Assembly (NCBI GenBank): GCA_016196035.1
Contig: JACPYM010000024.1
Coordinates: 58,347-122,346, forward strand
Reading direction: 5' to 3'
Origin: Acidobacteriota bacterium
Lineage (GTDB): Bacteria; Acidobacteriota; Blastocatellia; RBC074
Length of the DNA: 64,000 nucleotides
Part shown: positions 46,659 to 54,434 of the stretch, one piece after another
How positions within the stretch are numbered: the stretch's first letter is position 1
Layout of the letters: each line of letters begins with the position of its first letter
Program-made: the position numbers and the translations under genes
Notes under the pieces: model-generated
What the model saw: only the letters and a program-made list of their open reading frames with translations
What the model was told of the DNA's origin: nothing
The model's database searches: none

Positions 46659-47480
46659 ATGGAAGAAGCTGCCACCAAAGCAACCGCGCCCCTGCCCGGT
46701 GTCGCGCCCGTCAACGCCGCCAGGATGGCTGCGGCCAACGTCTACGAAGGCATCAACTCCAGCGACGACTACCGTCGCAATGATGCCAGTCTGAAGCTCA
46801 TTCAATTCTGCGTGGTGACGGTCTCTGCCCTGGCCACCGGCTTCGTCAATTCGTTCGCCCACAAAGAGCGCATCGGCTGGCTGGCTGCTGGCGTGCTGGC
46901 CATCTTGATCATGGGCTTTGTCGAGAAGTTCTTTTTCACCCTCCGCCACGGCCTTACCACGACCTACAAGGCGGGCAAGCAGCGCACCTATGCCCAGCTC
47001 TGCTGCCGCACCATTCAAGCCACGATGATCCTGAACGCGGCCGTGCTCTGCGCGTGGATCGTCAACACGCCCCTGCCGCGTGAATTGGGCTGGTGGTATC
47101 GCTGGTCTATCGCGGTGCACGTTGCCCTCGCCTTGGTCGGTGTGACGCTCGTTCGTGACGCCGATGCAGTCGTCGAAAACCGCATGCTCGAGCTCAAAGC
47201 CGCGACGGCCCGGCAAGACATCATCACGACCCGCAAGGCGGCCGCCATCGGGAACGCAATGGTCCTCGTCTCGGCGAAGGTCCGCGGTTTCTTCGATGCC
47301 TTCGGTCTGGCCTGGGGGCTGCTGTGGAAAAAAGACAGCTTTGCCAAAAACACCCTCGCGCAACTCGACGCGATCGCGCGCGAACAGTTCGCCCACATTG
47401 ACGGTCCGGCCGCCAGACGTGGCGAGGTTTGGCCGGATGATTTGGGTGAGGTGTCCGGCCCAAAAGAACGGTGCCGCTGA
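46659..47480 (+). CDS. Four-helix membrane protein of unknown function, element gene
   Basis: 273 residues behind AAAGGATCCG. Membrane segments near residues 47-65 (IQFCVVTVSALATGFVNSF), 75-92 (AAGVLAILIMGFVEKFFF), 120-135 (MILNAAVLCAWIVN) and 148-163 (IAVHVALALVGVTLV). A long cytoplasmic helix follows (VVENRMLELKAATARQDIIT). The topology resembles small phage or plasmid membrane proteins, but no family is recognised. Confidence 0.65.
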   Translation: MEEAATKATAPLPGVAPVNAARMAAANVYEGINSSDDYRRNDASLKLIQFCVVTVSALATGFVNSFAHKERIGWLAAGVLAILIMGFVEKFFFTLRHGLTTTYKAGKQRTYAQLCCRTIQATMILNAAVLCAWIVNTPLPRELGWWYRWSIAVHVALALVGVTLVRDADAVVENRMLELKAATARQDIITTRKAAAIGNAMVLVSAKVRGFFDAFGLAWGLLWKKDSFAKNTLAQLDAIAREQFAHIDGPAARRGEVWPDDLGEVSGPKERCR

Positions 47481-47812
47481 CAGGCTGGTCGGTGATCGAG
47501 CCTCACGACGATCATAGATCAGCGGCGCAGAACAGAAGGTCTAAACCGAACCCGCCTCCGGAGCATCGTTTAGCGCCAACAGAAGGTTTTTTACCGGAAC
47601 TTCCGCGCATCCGCTGGGAACCTAACCGGAGTGGCGGTTGGGAAGCTTGGCACGTGCCGCCCGGAGCACAGCGGCGCAAGGGCTGTACCTATCTGGGCTA
47701 CGTAGGCAAGAAGCTCCTGGCAGAGTGGGAAGCATTGCCGGCCACACAGCGCCGTGCTGCCGTGGTCACCTGGATTCAGCAAAAACGATTAGAGAAGGGA
47801 GGTGCGCAGTGA
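47471..47812 (+). CDS. Small basic protein, paralogue of the next gene
   Basis: 113 residues starting at a GTG that overlaps the membrane protein gene by 10 bp. The C-terminal 65 residues (IRWEPNRSGGWEAWHV, CTYLGYVGKKLLAEWEAL, RAAVVTWIQQKRLEKGG) align with the product of 47809-48072. The pattern of aromatic and basic residues suggests a small nucleic-acid-binding domain, but this is inference. The N-terminal 45 residues are disordered in character. Confidence 0.6.
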   Translation: MPLTGWSVIEPHDDHRSAAQNRRSKPNPPPEHRLAPTEGFLPELPRIRWEPNRSGGWEAWHVPPGAQRRKGCTYLGYVGKKLLAEWEALPATQRRAAVVTWIQQKRLEKGGAQ

Positions 47813-48072
47813 TCAAAGAATTAACCGTTAATCGCCAGATGATGAATGACCCAACGGTCAAACCGCCACGGATCAGCAGCGACATTGAGTGGTCACCCAA
47901 AAGCTGTGGCTGGGATTGCCGCTTTGTTTATTACGAAGACAAGCGCCGTCGACGTCGTCACTTAGGCCATCTGACCAGCCGTAAGCTGGAAGCGATTCCA
48001 GAAACGGAGCGTCAGACGGTGGTCACATCTTGGGTTCAGGAGAAAAAACTAGCGAAGGGGGTGAGCCTATAG
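47809..48072 (+). CDS. Small basic protein, paralogue of the preceding gene
   Basis: 87 residues from the GTG at 47809, which overlaps the previous stop (GTGA) and follows GGGAGGT. The segment IEWSPKSCGWDCRFVYYEDK, HLGHLTSRKLEAIPETERQ and VVTSWVQEKKLAKG mirrors the upstream paralogue position by position, with Cys replacing several residues. It ends 36 bp before a clear rho-independent terminator. Confidence 0.65.
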   Translation: MIKELTVNRQMMNDPTVKPPRISSDIEWSPKSCGWDCRFVYYEDKRRRRRHLGHLTSRKLEAIPETERQTVVTSWVQEKKLAKGVSL

Positions 48073-48108
48073 CAACGTAAACCAATCCAGTATCGGGGTA
48101 AAGAAAAG

Positions 48109-48136
48109 GCCAGCGGCTTCGGTTGCTGGCTTTTTT
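48109..48136 (+). terminator. Rho-independent terminator
   Basis: GCCAGC (48109-48114) pairs with GCTGGC (48125-48130) around a GC-rich inner stem-loop, followed at once by six T. It ends the rightward gene run of the element. Downstream to 48289 there is no supported gene. Confidence 0.85.
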
Positions 48137-48289
48137 GCGTTTAGAAGCCCGTGGCTGCATTGCCTATGTTGTGCATCCTGTGATCAATCGTGCAAGGACG
48201 GCGGCAACCGCGGGCAGGGCAGGGGTCAGAATCCGAGACGAGACGAAGGCGTGCGCAGTTGCTGGCCTTGCTCACATCACCGTGCCGGG

Positions 48290-48499
48290 TTAGGCCGCCG
48301 CTTTTTCAGCGCCGTAGATGACGCGCAGTGTTACGACAGGCAATCCACACCAACACGGCTCAGGTTCCAGCGCATCTTTTACGGGCGTGTTTGTTGGAGT
48401 GCTGTCATCCGGCCCATAAACGACACTCATTGGTTGATGTGGGCACCAAGCGCCCTTCGTCGGGTTTTCCAGTTTGTCTAATCGTGCTTTGGTACTCAT
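48290..48499 (-). CDS. Small Cys-containing protein, element gene
   Basis: 69 residues from the ATG at 48499, which overlaps the stop of the upstream gene in an ATGA overlap. KARLDKLENPTKGAWCPHQP and EPEPCWCGLPVVTLRVIYG contain possible zinc ligands (CPH and CWC). No known family. The chained overlaps with the next genes indicate one leftward operon. Confidence 0.6.
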   Translation of the reverse strand: MSTKARLDKLENPTKGAWCPHQPMSVVYGPDDSTPTNTPVKDALEPEPCWCGLPVVTLRVIYGAEKAAA

Positions 48500-48741
48500 G
48501 CAACCCTCGCAAGAAACAGCGCGCACAACTGAGCGTCACTCAGGTTGGTTAGATTCATCCCGGGCACATAGGCAGGAACATCTTTAACCCTGCTGGCCAA
48601 TGCTCGCGCTTGCTGCCAATCCGCTGGCGTGAATGCCTGGCCTAATCGCTTAAGCAACTCGGCATCGCTCAGGCTCGACAGATCGGCAGGGCAGACCTGC
48701 TGCTCGATTCGGTTCAATCTCGCCTTGATGTTTAACGCCAT
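48496..48741 (-). CDS. Small helical protein, element gene
   Basis: 81 residues. The N-terminus MALNIKARLNRIEQQVCP is a short coiled coil, followed by SSLSDAELLKRLGQAFTPAD and a repeated LSDA motif near the C-terminus (NLTNLSDAQLCALF). No known family. It overlaps genes on both sides. Confidence 0.6.
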   Translation of the reverse strand: MALNIKARLNRIEQQVCPADLSSLSDAELLKRLGQAFTPADWQQARALASRVKDVPAYVPGMNLTNLSDAQLCALFLARVA

Positions 48742-49151
48742 GCTGTTTTTCCTCGTGTGTCTTCCTGTGTTGCCAGTCGGCTTTCCAGTTTGCGCAACCG
48801 TTCCTCGACTTCCAGCACTTCGCGCGCCTTCAGGCTGAATTCCAGCACCGTTCGCGCGGCACTCACCGTTGCGCCGTGGTTCGCGTTCGGGTCAGCCATC
48901 ACGTCACGCAACGTGCTAACCGCCTCGCCGCTGGCGGCCTGCAACGCCGTCAACGTGCTTTCGAGCAACTTGCCGCGCGCTTCCCGCTACCGCTCCGCAA
49001 AGACCGGCTCATTCAACCAGGCGAACAAAGTGCGTTCACCAATGCCGGTGACTTTGGCTGCATCGCGCAAGGTGGATTCGCGCAAGAGCGCCGCCAGCCC
49101 GCGTTCTTGCCGGGCTGTCAAAGCGGCGGATTGTCTGCCGTTTTCTGCCAT
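48732..49151 (-). pseudogene. Terminase-small-subunit-like HTH gene with in-frame TAG
   Basis: From the ATG at 49151, nine bases after AAGGA, the product reads TARQERGLAALLRESTLRDA and the HTH VTGIGERTLFAWLNEPVFAER. It then meets TAG, and continues in the same frame as REARGKLLESTLTALQAASG and AARTVLEFSLKAREVLEVEE. Related intact proteins have Tyr at the interrupted position, so TAC or TAT to TAG is likely. The full frame would give about 139 residues. HTH proteins of this type resemble small terminase subunits or phBC6A51-like proteins. Confidence 0.72.
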
Positions 49152-49165
49152 AATCTGCAATCCTT

Positions 49166-49591
49166 TCAACTTCCCAGCTTGGCGCGCAGCTCATTCCAAG
49201 CGCGCCGTCGTTTCTTACCAGGCTTGCGCTTGCCCGCCGGTGTCGGATGGATGCGTAGCGGTGGATCCGGATGGCGACAATAGCCTTTGCCCAAACGATG
49301 AATGAACTTATACGCGGAACAAGTGCAGGTAGGTGCGGCGCGGCGTTTCTTGACCGGCGGATCGGTGCCGCGCTCAGCTTGTGTCCGCCGTTTCGTGTGC
49401 AGATGGCTGGCGCATTTCTGTTCGGGCGCATCCCAAACTGCATAACCTTTGCAGCGCGTGCCTGCCTTCGTCGTTTCCACGCAACGGCGTGCGGCTTCGT
49501 AGGTGGCTTCCGTTCCCGCTCCGCTTTGCAGATATGCTCGCAAGTCGGCAGTGAGTTCCGCGCGTTGGGTTGGTGTGAATTTGAACCGCAT
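49166..49591 (-). CDS. Cys/His-rich basic protein, element gene
   Basis: 141 residues from the ATG at 49591. The N-terminus (FKFTPTQRAELTADLRAYLQ) is helical; the centre has RCVETTKAGTRCKGYAVWDA and EQKCASHLHTKRRTQ, then TCTCSAYKFIHRLGKGYCRH, giving several potential zinc ligands. The tail is strongly basic. Zinc-finger function is inferred from spacing only. Confidence 0.6.
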   Translation of the reverse strand: MRFKFTPTQRAELTADLRAYLQSGAGTEATYEAARRCVETTKAGTRCKGYAVWDAPEQKCASHLHTKRRTQAERGTDPPVKKRRAAPTCTCSAYKFIHRLGKGYCRHPDPPLRIHPTPAGKRKPGKKRRRAWNELRAKLGS

Positions 49592-49989
49592 AGCAATTGG
49601 CAACGTCCAGTACGAACTTTATCGAACTTTGGCAAACCAGGTCTGAAGCATCGGGCCCGGTTCGAGAGCGGTTAATCGGAAAGGGAAGCACAGCGGCCGC
49701 CCTTTGTTTACCAGGTTGCAAATTTTGCGAAGCCTGTCGGGTGCGAACGTTCGCACTGGTCGCCGTTCGTTCGAGCCCCGTGACGGTGTACTTCGGCGCA
49801 AGCGCGCGGACTCGCTCGACGATCTGGCGGGCGGTCGCTTCGTCCACGCCACGCATCTCAATCCACGGCCAGTTCGACATCACTAGGTAAGCTTTCGGCC
49901 GCAAGCCTTCGACGAAGGCGCGCAGTTCACTCGCTTCGCCGTTGGTGAGTTGGCGGCCGCGCAGGTCAATCAAGATGTTCGTCTTTCAT
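49374..49989 (-). pseudogene. Hypothetical element gene with frameshift after its start
   Basis: An ATG at 49989 overlaps the upstream stop (ATGA) but runs into TGA after seven codons. Removing one A from ATGAAAGACG would give M-K-T-N-I-L joined to the long open frame that begins LIDLRGRQLTNGEASELRAF and continues VMSNWPWIEMRGVDEATARQ. Either the gene uses the TTG at 49973 or it is frameshifted. Beyond about 49740 coding character weakens, and the frame overlaps the gene at 49166-49591, so the 3' limit is uncertain. Confidence 0.5.
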
Positions 49990-50255
49990 ACCGCCTGATT
50001 CGCGGCTTTGGCCGCCTGGCGCCTCTCTTTGCGCTTTTGGGCAACCCTCAATTTCTTGGTCTTTTCGTCTTCGATCCGCCCTGCCTCGCGCTTGGCAACC
50101 AGCTCCGGTGACAGCGTCGGCATTGGATGATTCAAGCTCTGCACGAACAATCCGCACTTGCTGCAATGCCCAGCGCCACCTGCCAACAGGTGGGTCAGTC
50201 GAATCAAATGCGTGGGGCAAAGATGCTCTGCCATCGTGTCTGGTGTTTCGTTCAT
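49986..50255 (-). CDS. Small zinc-finger-like protein with basic tail, element gene
   Basis: 89 residues from the ATG at 50255. AEHLCPTHLIRLTHLLAGG and HCSKCGLFVQSLNHP provide CxxH and CxxC pairs for a zinc site, followed by a basic helix (AGRIEDEKTKKLRVAQKRKE). This composition is common in small phage regulators. The function is unknown. Confidence 0.6.
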   Translation of the reverse strand: MNETPDTMAEHLCPTHLIRLTHLLAGGAGHCSKCGLFVQSLNHPMPTLSPELVAKREAGRIEDEKTKKLRVAQKRKERRQAAKAANQAV

Positions 50256-50368
50256 AAGTTCCAAATGAAAAGCGCCGACATCGAAGCCAGCGGGGCTATC
50301 CAAGCTGGTCAGCAATGTCGGCGCGACACTCTCGTAAGAGCCGAAGCCTTATGTAGTTGTTCACTGCA

Positions 50369-50590
50369 TCAGTCGCAAGGCTGATGCAGCTTTCGCGTGC
50401 GCTCGGTGGCCAAACCAAGCGTCAATTCGACGGCTGTTAAATCAGCCAATAAACGCCGCCGAAGATCCAACAGGGAAGCGCGGTACCGCGCGGCCGCATT
50501 CATCTGCTCAGATGCCGGTTGTGCATCACGTTTGATGTGACGCGCTGTTCGTGCCGTTGTCGCTACGGATTCAGGTGTCTGTGTTCCCAT
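50369..50590 (-). CDS. Small helical protein, element gene
   Basis: 73 residues; the C-terminal part YRASLLDLRRRLLADLTAVE and LTLGLATERTRKL is a long amphipathic helix. No family recognised. A perfect 9-bp hairpin (CTGCATCAG/CTGATGCAG, 50364-50389) overlaps its stop codon and may end the transcript. Confidence 0.55.
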   Translation of the reverse strand: MGTQTPESVATTARTARHIKRDAQPASEQMNAAARYRASLLDLRRRLLADLTAVELTLGLATERTRKLHQPCD

Positions 50591-50604
50591 AACAAGTATC
50601 TCGC

Positions 50605-50713
50605 CTAGTACTCCATCAAGCTGAAAATGAGGGATGTAGGGCGGGATTTAATCCCGCCCTACATCCCGGATGCGCTCTCAGCATCCATCACTTACAGCTT
50701 GATGGAGTACTAG
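50605..50713 (+). mobile_element. MITE-like 109-bp element with 19-bp perfect terminal inverted repeats
   Basis: CTAGTACTCCATCAAGCTG at 50605-50623 and its exact reverse complement at 50695-50713 bound the element. Inside is a perfect REP-type hairpin at 50631-50667 (17-bp arms, core TAGGGCGGGATTTAATCCCG) related to the hairpins around the RAYT gene. The right end overlaps the SSB stop codon. No transposase is encoded. Confidence 0.85.
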
Positions 50714-51015
50714 AACGGAATCTCGTCATCATTGACGGGTGAATCGTTAAGCGGAGCTTGAGCCATCAGCGCCGCACGGGCCAACGCCTTGTTCGCGCCG
50801 GCGGGTTGCTTTTGCAGTGTTGCTGGTTCCGGCTGGTCGCTCTCGTCTCCGCCTTCGCCCTTCGTCCCCAGGAATTGAATATCTGAAGCCGTGACTTCCA
50901 ACGACGTCCGGCGGTTGCCGTCGCGGTCGGTGTATTCGACCTGGCGCAAGCGGCCTTCGACGTAAACCTGCTTACCTTTGCTCAAATACTGGTTCGCGAT
51001 TTCCGCTTGCCGGCC

Positions 51016-51020
<5 letters not shown>
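50710..51020 (-). pseudogene. ssb: Single-stranded DNA-binding protein, 5'-truncated remnant
   Basis: The surviving frame reads GRQAEIANQYLSKGKQVYVE, GRLRQVEYTDRDGNRRTSLE and VTASDIQFLG, the second half of a bacterial SSB OB-fold. A Gln/Ala linker and the acidic tip NDDEIPF, used to bind partner proteins, follow. The N-terminal half is missing: the frame stops being SSB at about 51020, exactly where an integrase fragment begins on the other strand. A TTG-started 91-residue product (50710-50985) could still be made but would lack half the fold. Confidence 0.85.
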
Positions 51021-51699
<679 letters not shown>

Positions 51700-51859
51700 A
51701 AAGAACCGCCGTAAAACCGAGCGAATGTATAGCACCTCCCCGCTTTGTTTGGCAAGCATGCCGCCTGTTTGACGCTGTCGAAACAAAGGTGCTATAGAAC
51801 CGCTTTCGTCAATACGGGCATTGCGCGCCTGCTGTCACCACATAAAGGAATTGATCCAA

Positions 51860-53881
51860 ATGCCGCTTTCACTTGCTGACGCCATCAAACATCATCTGCT
51901 CACTCAAGTGCGCGAGCAGTTCAACCTGGAACTTGCAGACCTCGCCACCGAGATTCCGCCCAAGACTGAACTGGGTGATCTGGCCTTCCCGCTCGCCTTC
52001 GATTTAGCCAAACGCCTGAAAGCCGCCACCGGCGCGAAACAGAACCCGCGCGAATTGGCGGCCAAGCTGGCCGCAGGCTTGCGCGCCCTGCCCGGCGTCG
52101 CCCGCGTCGAAATCGCTGGCCCCGGCTATCTCAACGTCTTCATTGACCGCGCCCAGATGTTCAGCGAACTCGCGCTGCACAATCCGGAAGCTGACCTGCG
52201 CCACGCGCCCTCGGCCAAGATCATCGTCGAGCATACTTCAATCAATCCGAACAAGGCCGCGCATATCGGCCATGTGCGCAATGCGGTGCTTGGCGACACG
52301 ACAGCGCGCATCTTGAAAGCCGTCGGCGAAACCGTCGAAGTACACAATTACATTGACAACACCGGCGTCCAGGTTGCCGACGTGGTAGTAGGCTTCATTC
52401 ACCTCGAACAGAAATCGCTCGACCAGATTCGCGAGATTGCTGAGCGCACGCAGACCAAGCGTGAAGACAACTTTGATTATTACTGCTGGGATTTATACGC
52501 CCGCGTCGGCGGCTGGTACGAAGAAGACAAGACGCGGTTGCCAGTGCGCGCGCAAACGCTGCACGAGATCGAAGCGGGCAACAACGCGACGGCAGAGATC
52601 GGCGAATACATCTCGCACAAGATCGTCAATTGCCATTTGAATACGCTGGCGCGGCTCGACATCAGCTACGACCTGCTGGCGCGCGAGAGCGAGATTCTGC
52701 ACCTGCATTTCTGGGCGCACGCCTTTGAGAAACTCAAAGCACGCGGCGTGATCGTGTTTGAAAACGAAGGCCGCAACAAAGGCTGCTGGGTGATGCGTGC
52801 CGAGGAGGACGGCGCGGCAGGGGGACGAGGCGAACCGGAAAGCGAGCACGACGCTGACAAGATCATCGTGCGCTCGAATGACACGGTGACTTACACGGGC
52901 AAAGACATCGCCTATCACTTGTGGAAGCTGGGCAAGCTCGGCTTGGATTTCAACTATCAGTTGTTGCGGCACGATCACCACGGACAGCCGGTCTGGATAA
53001 CAACGGGCGGCACTGGCACGAGCGAACATCCACCTTTTGGCAATGGCACCGCCTTTCTCAACGTGATTGACGTAGGCCAGTCTTATCCGCAAGCCAACGT
53101 CAAACGCGCCGTTTTGCAGATGGCTGAATCCGAAGAGCAACGCGCCAAAGTCGCCCGCAGCGCTCATCTGGCTTATGAAAAAGTCACGCTCAGCGCCGAC
53201 GCTGCGAAAGAACTCGGTGTGGATTCCGAAGGTTCCGTTTCGATGTCAGGCCGCAAAGGACTCGGCGTCAAAGCCGATGACCTGATTGATCGCCTGACCG
53301 CCAACGCGCTCAGCGAAGTGCAAGCGCGCCACGCCGACTTGTCCTTTGAAGCCCAACTCAAGATCGCACAGCAAATTGCCGTCGCCGCGCTGCGCTATTT
53401 CATTCTCAAATTCACGCGCACCTCGATCATCGCGTTTGATTTCACCGAAGCGCTCAAATTCCGCGGCGAGACCGGGCCGTATTTGCAATACACCGTGCGC
53501 CGTTTGAGCAACATCTTTAGCGAACTGGGCCGCCCGGCGGCGGTCGTGCAAGCCGAATTCAATCAACTCACGTCTGAAGAAATCGCCGCACCTTTCACGG
53601 GCGAAGCGGGCGATCTGCTTTGGTCGCTGGTCTATTTCGCCGCGCGCCTGGACGAAGTCGTGCAACAGGCGGCCACTTCCTTTGAGCCTACGTTGGTCGC
53701 CAAATACGCCTATCAACTGGCCGATCAATTCAACACGTTCTATCAAGACAAACGCTTTCACATCCTGAAAGAGCCGGACGAGAAACGAAAGGTCGTCTTG
53801 CTGATGGCCGCTGAAATCGTGCGCCGCAATCTGGCGGAGGCGCTGTCACTGTTGGGCATTGAAGTGCCGGAAAAGATGTAA
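51860..53881 (+). CDS. argS: Arginyl-tRNA synthetase
   Basis: 673 residues from the ATG at 51860. The N-terminal additional domain precedes [20 protein letters not shown], which holds the HIGH motif, then [17 protein letters not shown] and [20 protein letters not shown]. The KMSKS-equivalent is [18 protein letters not shown]. The anticodon-binding domain has [20 protein letters not shown] and ends [10 protein letters not shown]. It charges tRNA-Arg. The gene lies directly beside the tRNA-Glu integration site, so the backbone resumes here. Confidence 0.96.
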   Translation: MPLSLADAIKHHLLTQVREQFNLELADLATEIPPKTELGDLAFPLAFDLAKRLKAATGAKQNPRELAAKLAAGLRALPGVARVEIAGPGYLNVFIDRAQMFSELALHNPEADLRHAPSAKIIVEHTSINPNKAAHIGHVRNAVLGDTTARILKAVGETVEVHNYIDNTGVQVADVVVGFIHLEQKSLDQIREIAERTQTKREDNFDYYCWDLYARVGGWYEEDKTRLPVRAQTLHEIEAGNNATAEIGEYISHKIVNCHLNTLARLDISYDLLARESEILHLHFWAHAFEKLKARGVIVFENEGRNKGCWVMRAEEDGAAGGRGEPESEHDADKIIVRSNDTVTYTGKDIAYHLWKLGKLGLDFNYQLLRHDHHGQPVWITTGGTGTSEHPPFGNGTAFLNVIDVGQSYPQANVKRAVLQMAESEEQRAKVARSAHLAYEKVTLSADAAKELGVDSEGSVSMSGRKGLGVKADDLIDRLTANALSEVQARHADLSFEAQLKIAQQIAVAALRYFILKFTRTSIIAFDFTEALKFRGETGPYLQYTVRRLSNIFSELGRPAAVVQAEFNQLTSEEIAAPFTGEAGDLLWSLVYFAARLDEVVQQAATSFEPTLVAKYAYQLADQFNTFYQDKRFHILKEPDEKRKVVLLMAAEIVRRNLAEALSLLGIEVPEKM

Positions 53882-53935
53882 GCAGGCACGCGCCTACTTA
53901 CATCGTTCGGCCAACCATTTACAAGGGAGAGCAAA

Positions 53936-54286
53936 ATGTCAGTAAAAACGATTGCGAAAGCCTTGGAAGAAGCGCTCTTGCACGACGGCCAAATGGCCCA
54001 GGCGCTGTATGAATTTGAATTTGAAGAAGAGTTGGACGACCTGAAAGCTTCGCTGCTCGAAGACGATGATGATTACCTGTTTTCCATCACCGAAAACAAC
54101 GGCGACATCGCGATGGTCTTGCTCGAAAAAGCGGGCGACGTGCTGATCAACGAGCAGGCCCGCGAAAAGCTGAAAGAGTTCTGGCGCGACAATTACACCA
54201 AGAACATCGAGCTAATCATCCCCGATCTCGCAGAGCAATTGGACGCCGATGAACTGCCTATCACGGGTGTAAAGCTGGCGCGTTGA
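53936..54286 (+). CDS. Small acidic protein of unknown function
   Basis: 116 residues behind AAGGGAGAG. Strongly acidic (LYEFEFEEELDDLKASLLED) with a mixed helical C-terminus (FWRDNYTKNIELIIPDLAEQ). No known family, signal peptide or membrane segment. It is 54 bp after argS on the same strand and may share its transcript. Confidence 0.65.
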   Translation: MSVKTIAKALEEALLHDGQMAQALYEFEFEEELDDLKASLLEDDDDYLFSITENNGDIAMVLLEKAGDVLINEQAREKLKEFWRDNYTKNIELIIPDLAEQLDADELPITGVKLAR

Positions 54287-54296
54287 ACCTGCGCCA

Positions 54297-54397
54297 ACAG
54301 TACGGGGAGGGTGACCGACCTGAGCCTCGGTGGCGGACGTGCTGAATGCCGTCCGAGTAATTGTCGAGGCTCGGCCCACTCACGCTCCCCGTACTGT
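54297..54397 (+). repeat. 101-bp palindromic element with AGTACGGGGAG arms
   Basis: The outer arms (54297-54329 and 54365-54397) are complementary at most of 33 positions, and a perfect inner stem CGGACG/CGTCCG sits between them. The element fills the gap between the acidic protein gene and the S9 peptidase gene. Size and layering suggest a non-autonomous repeat element. Confidence 0.85.
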
Positions 54398-54434
54398 CCC
54401 CATTCCGACCCGCCTTCAAAGTTTGGAGAAGACT

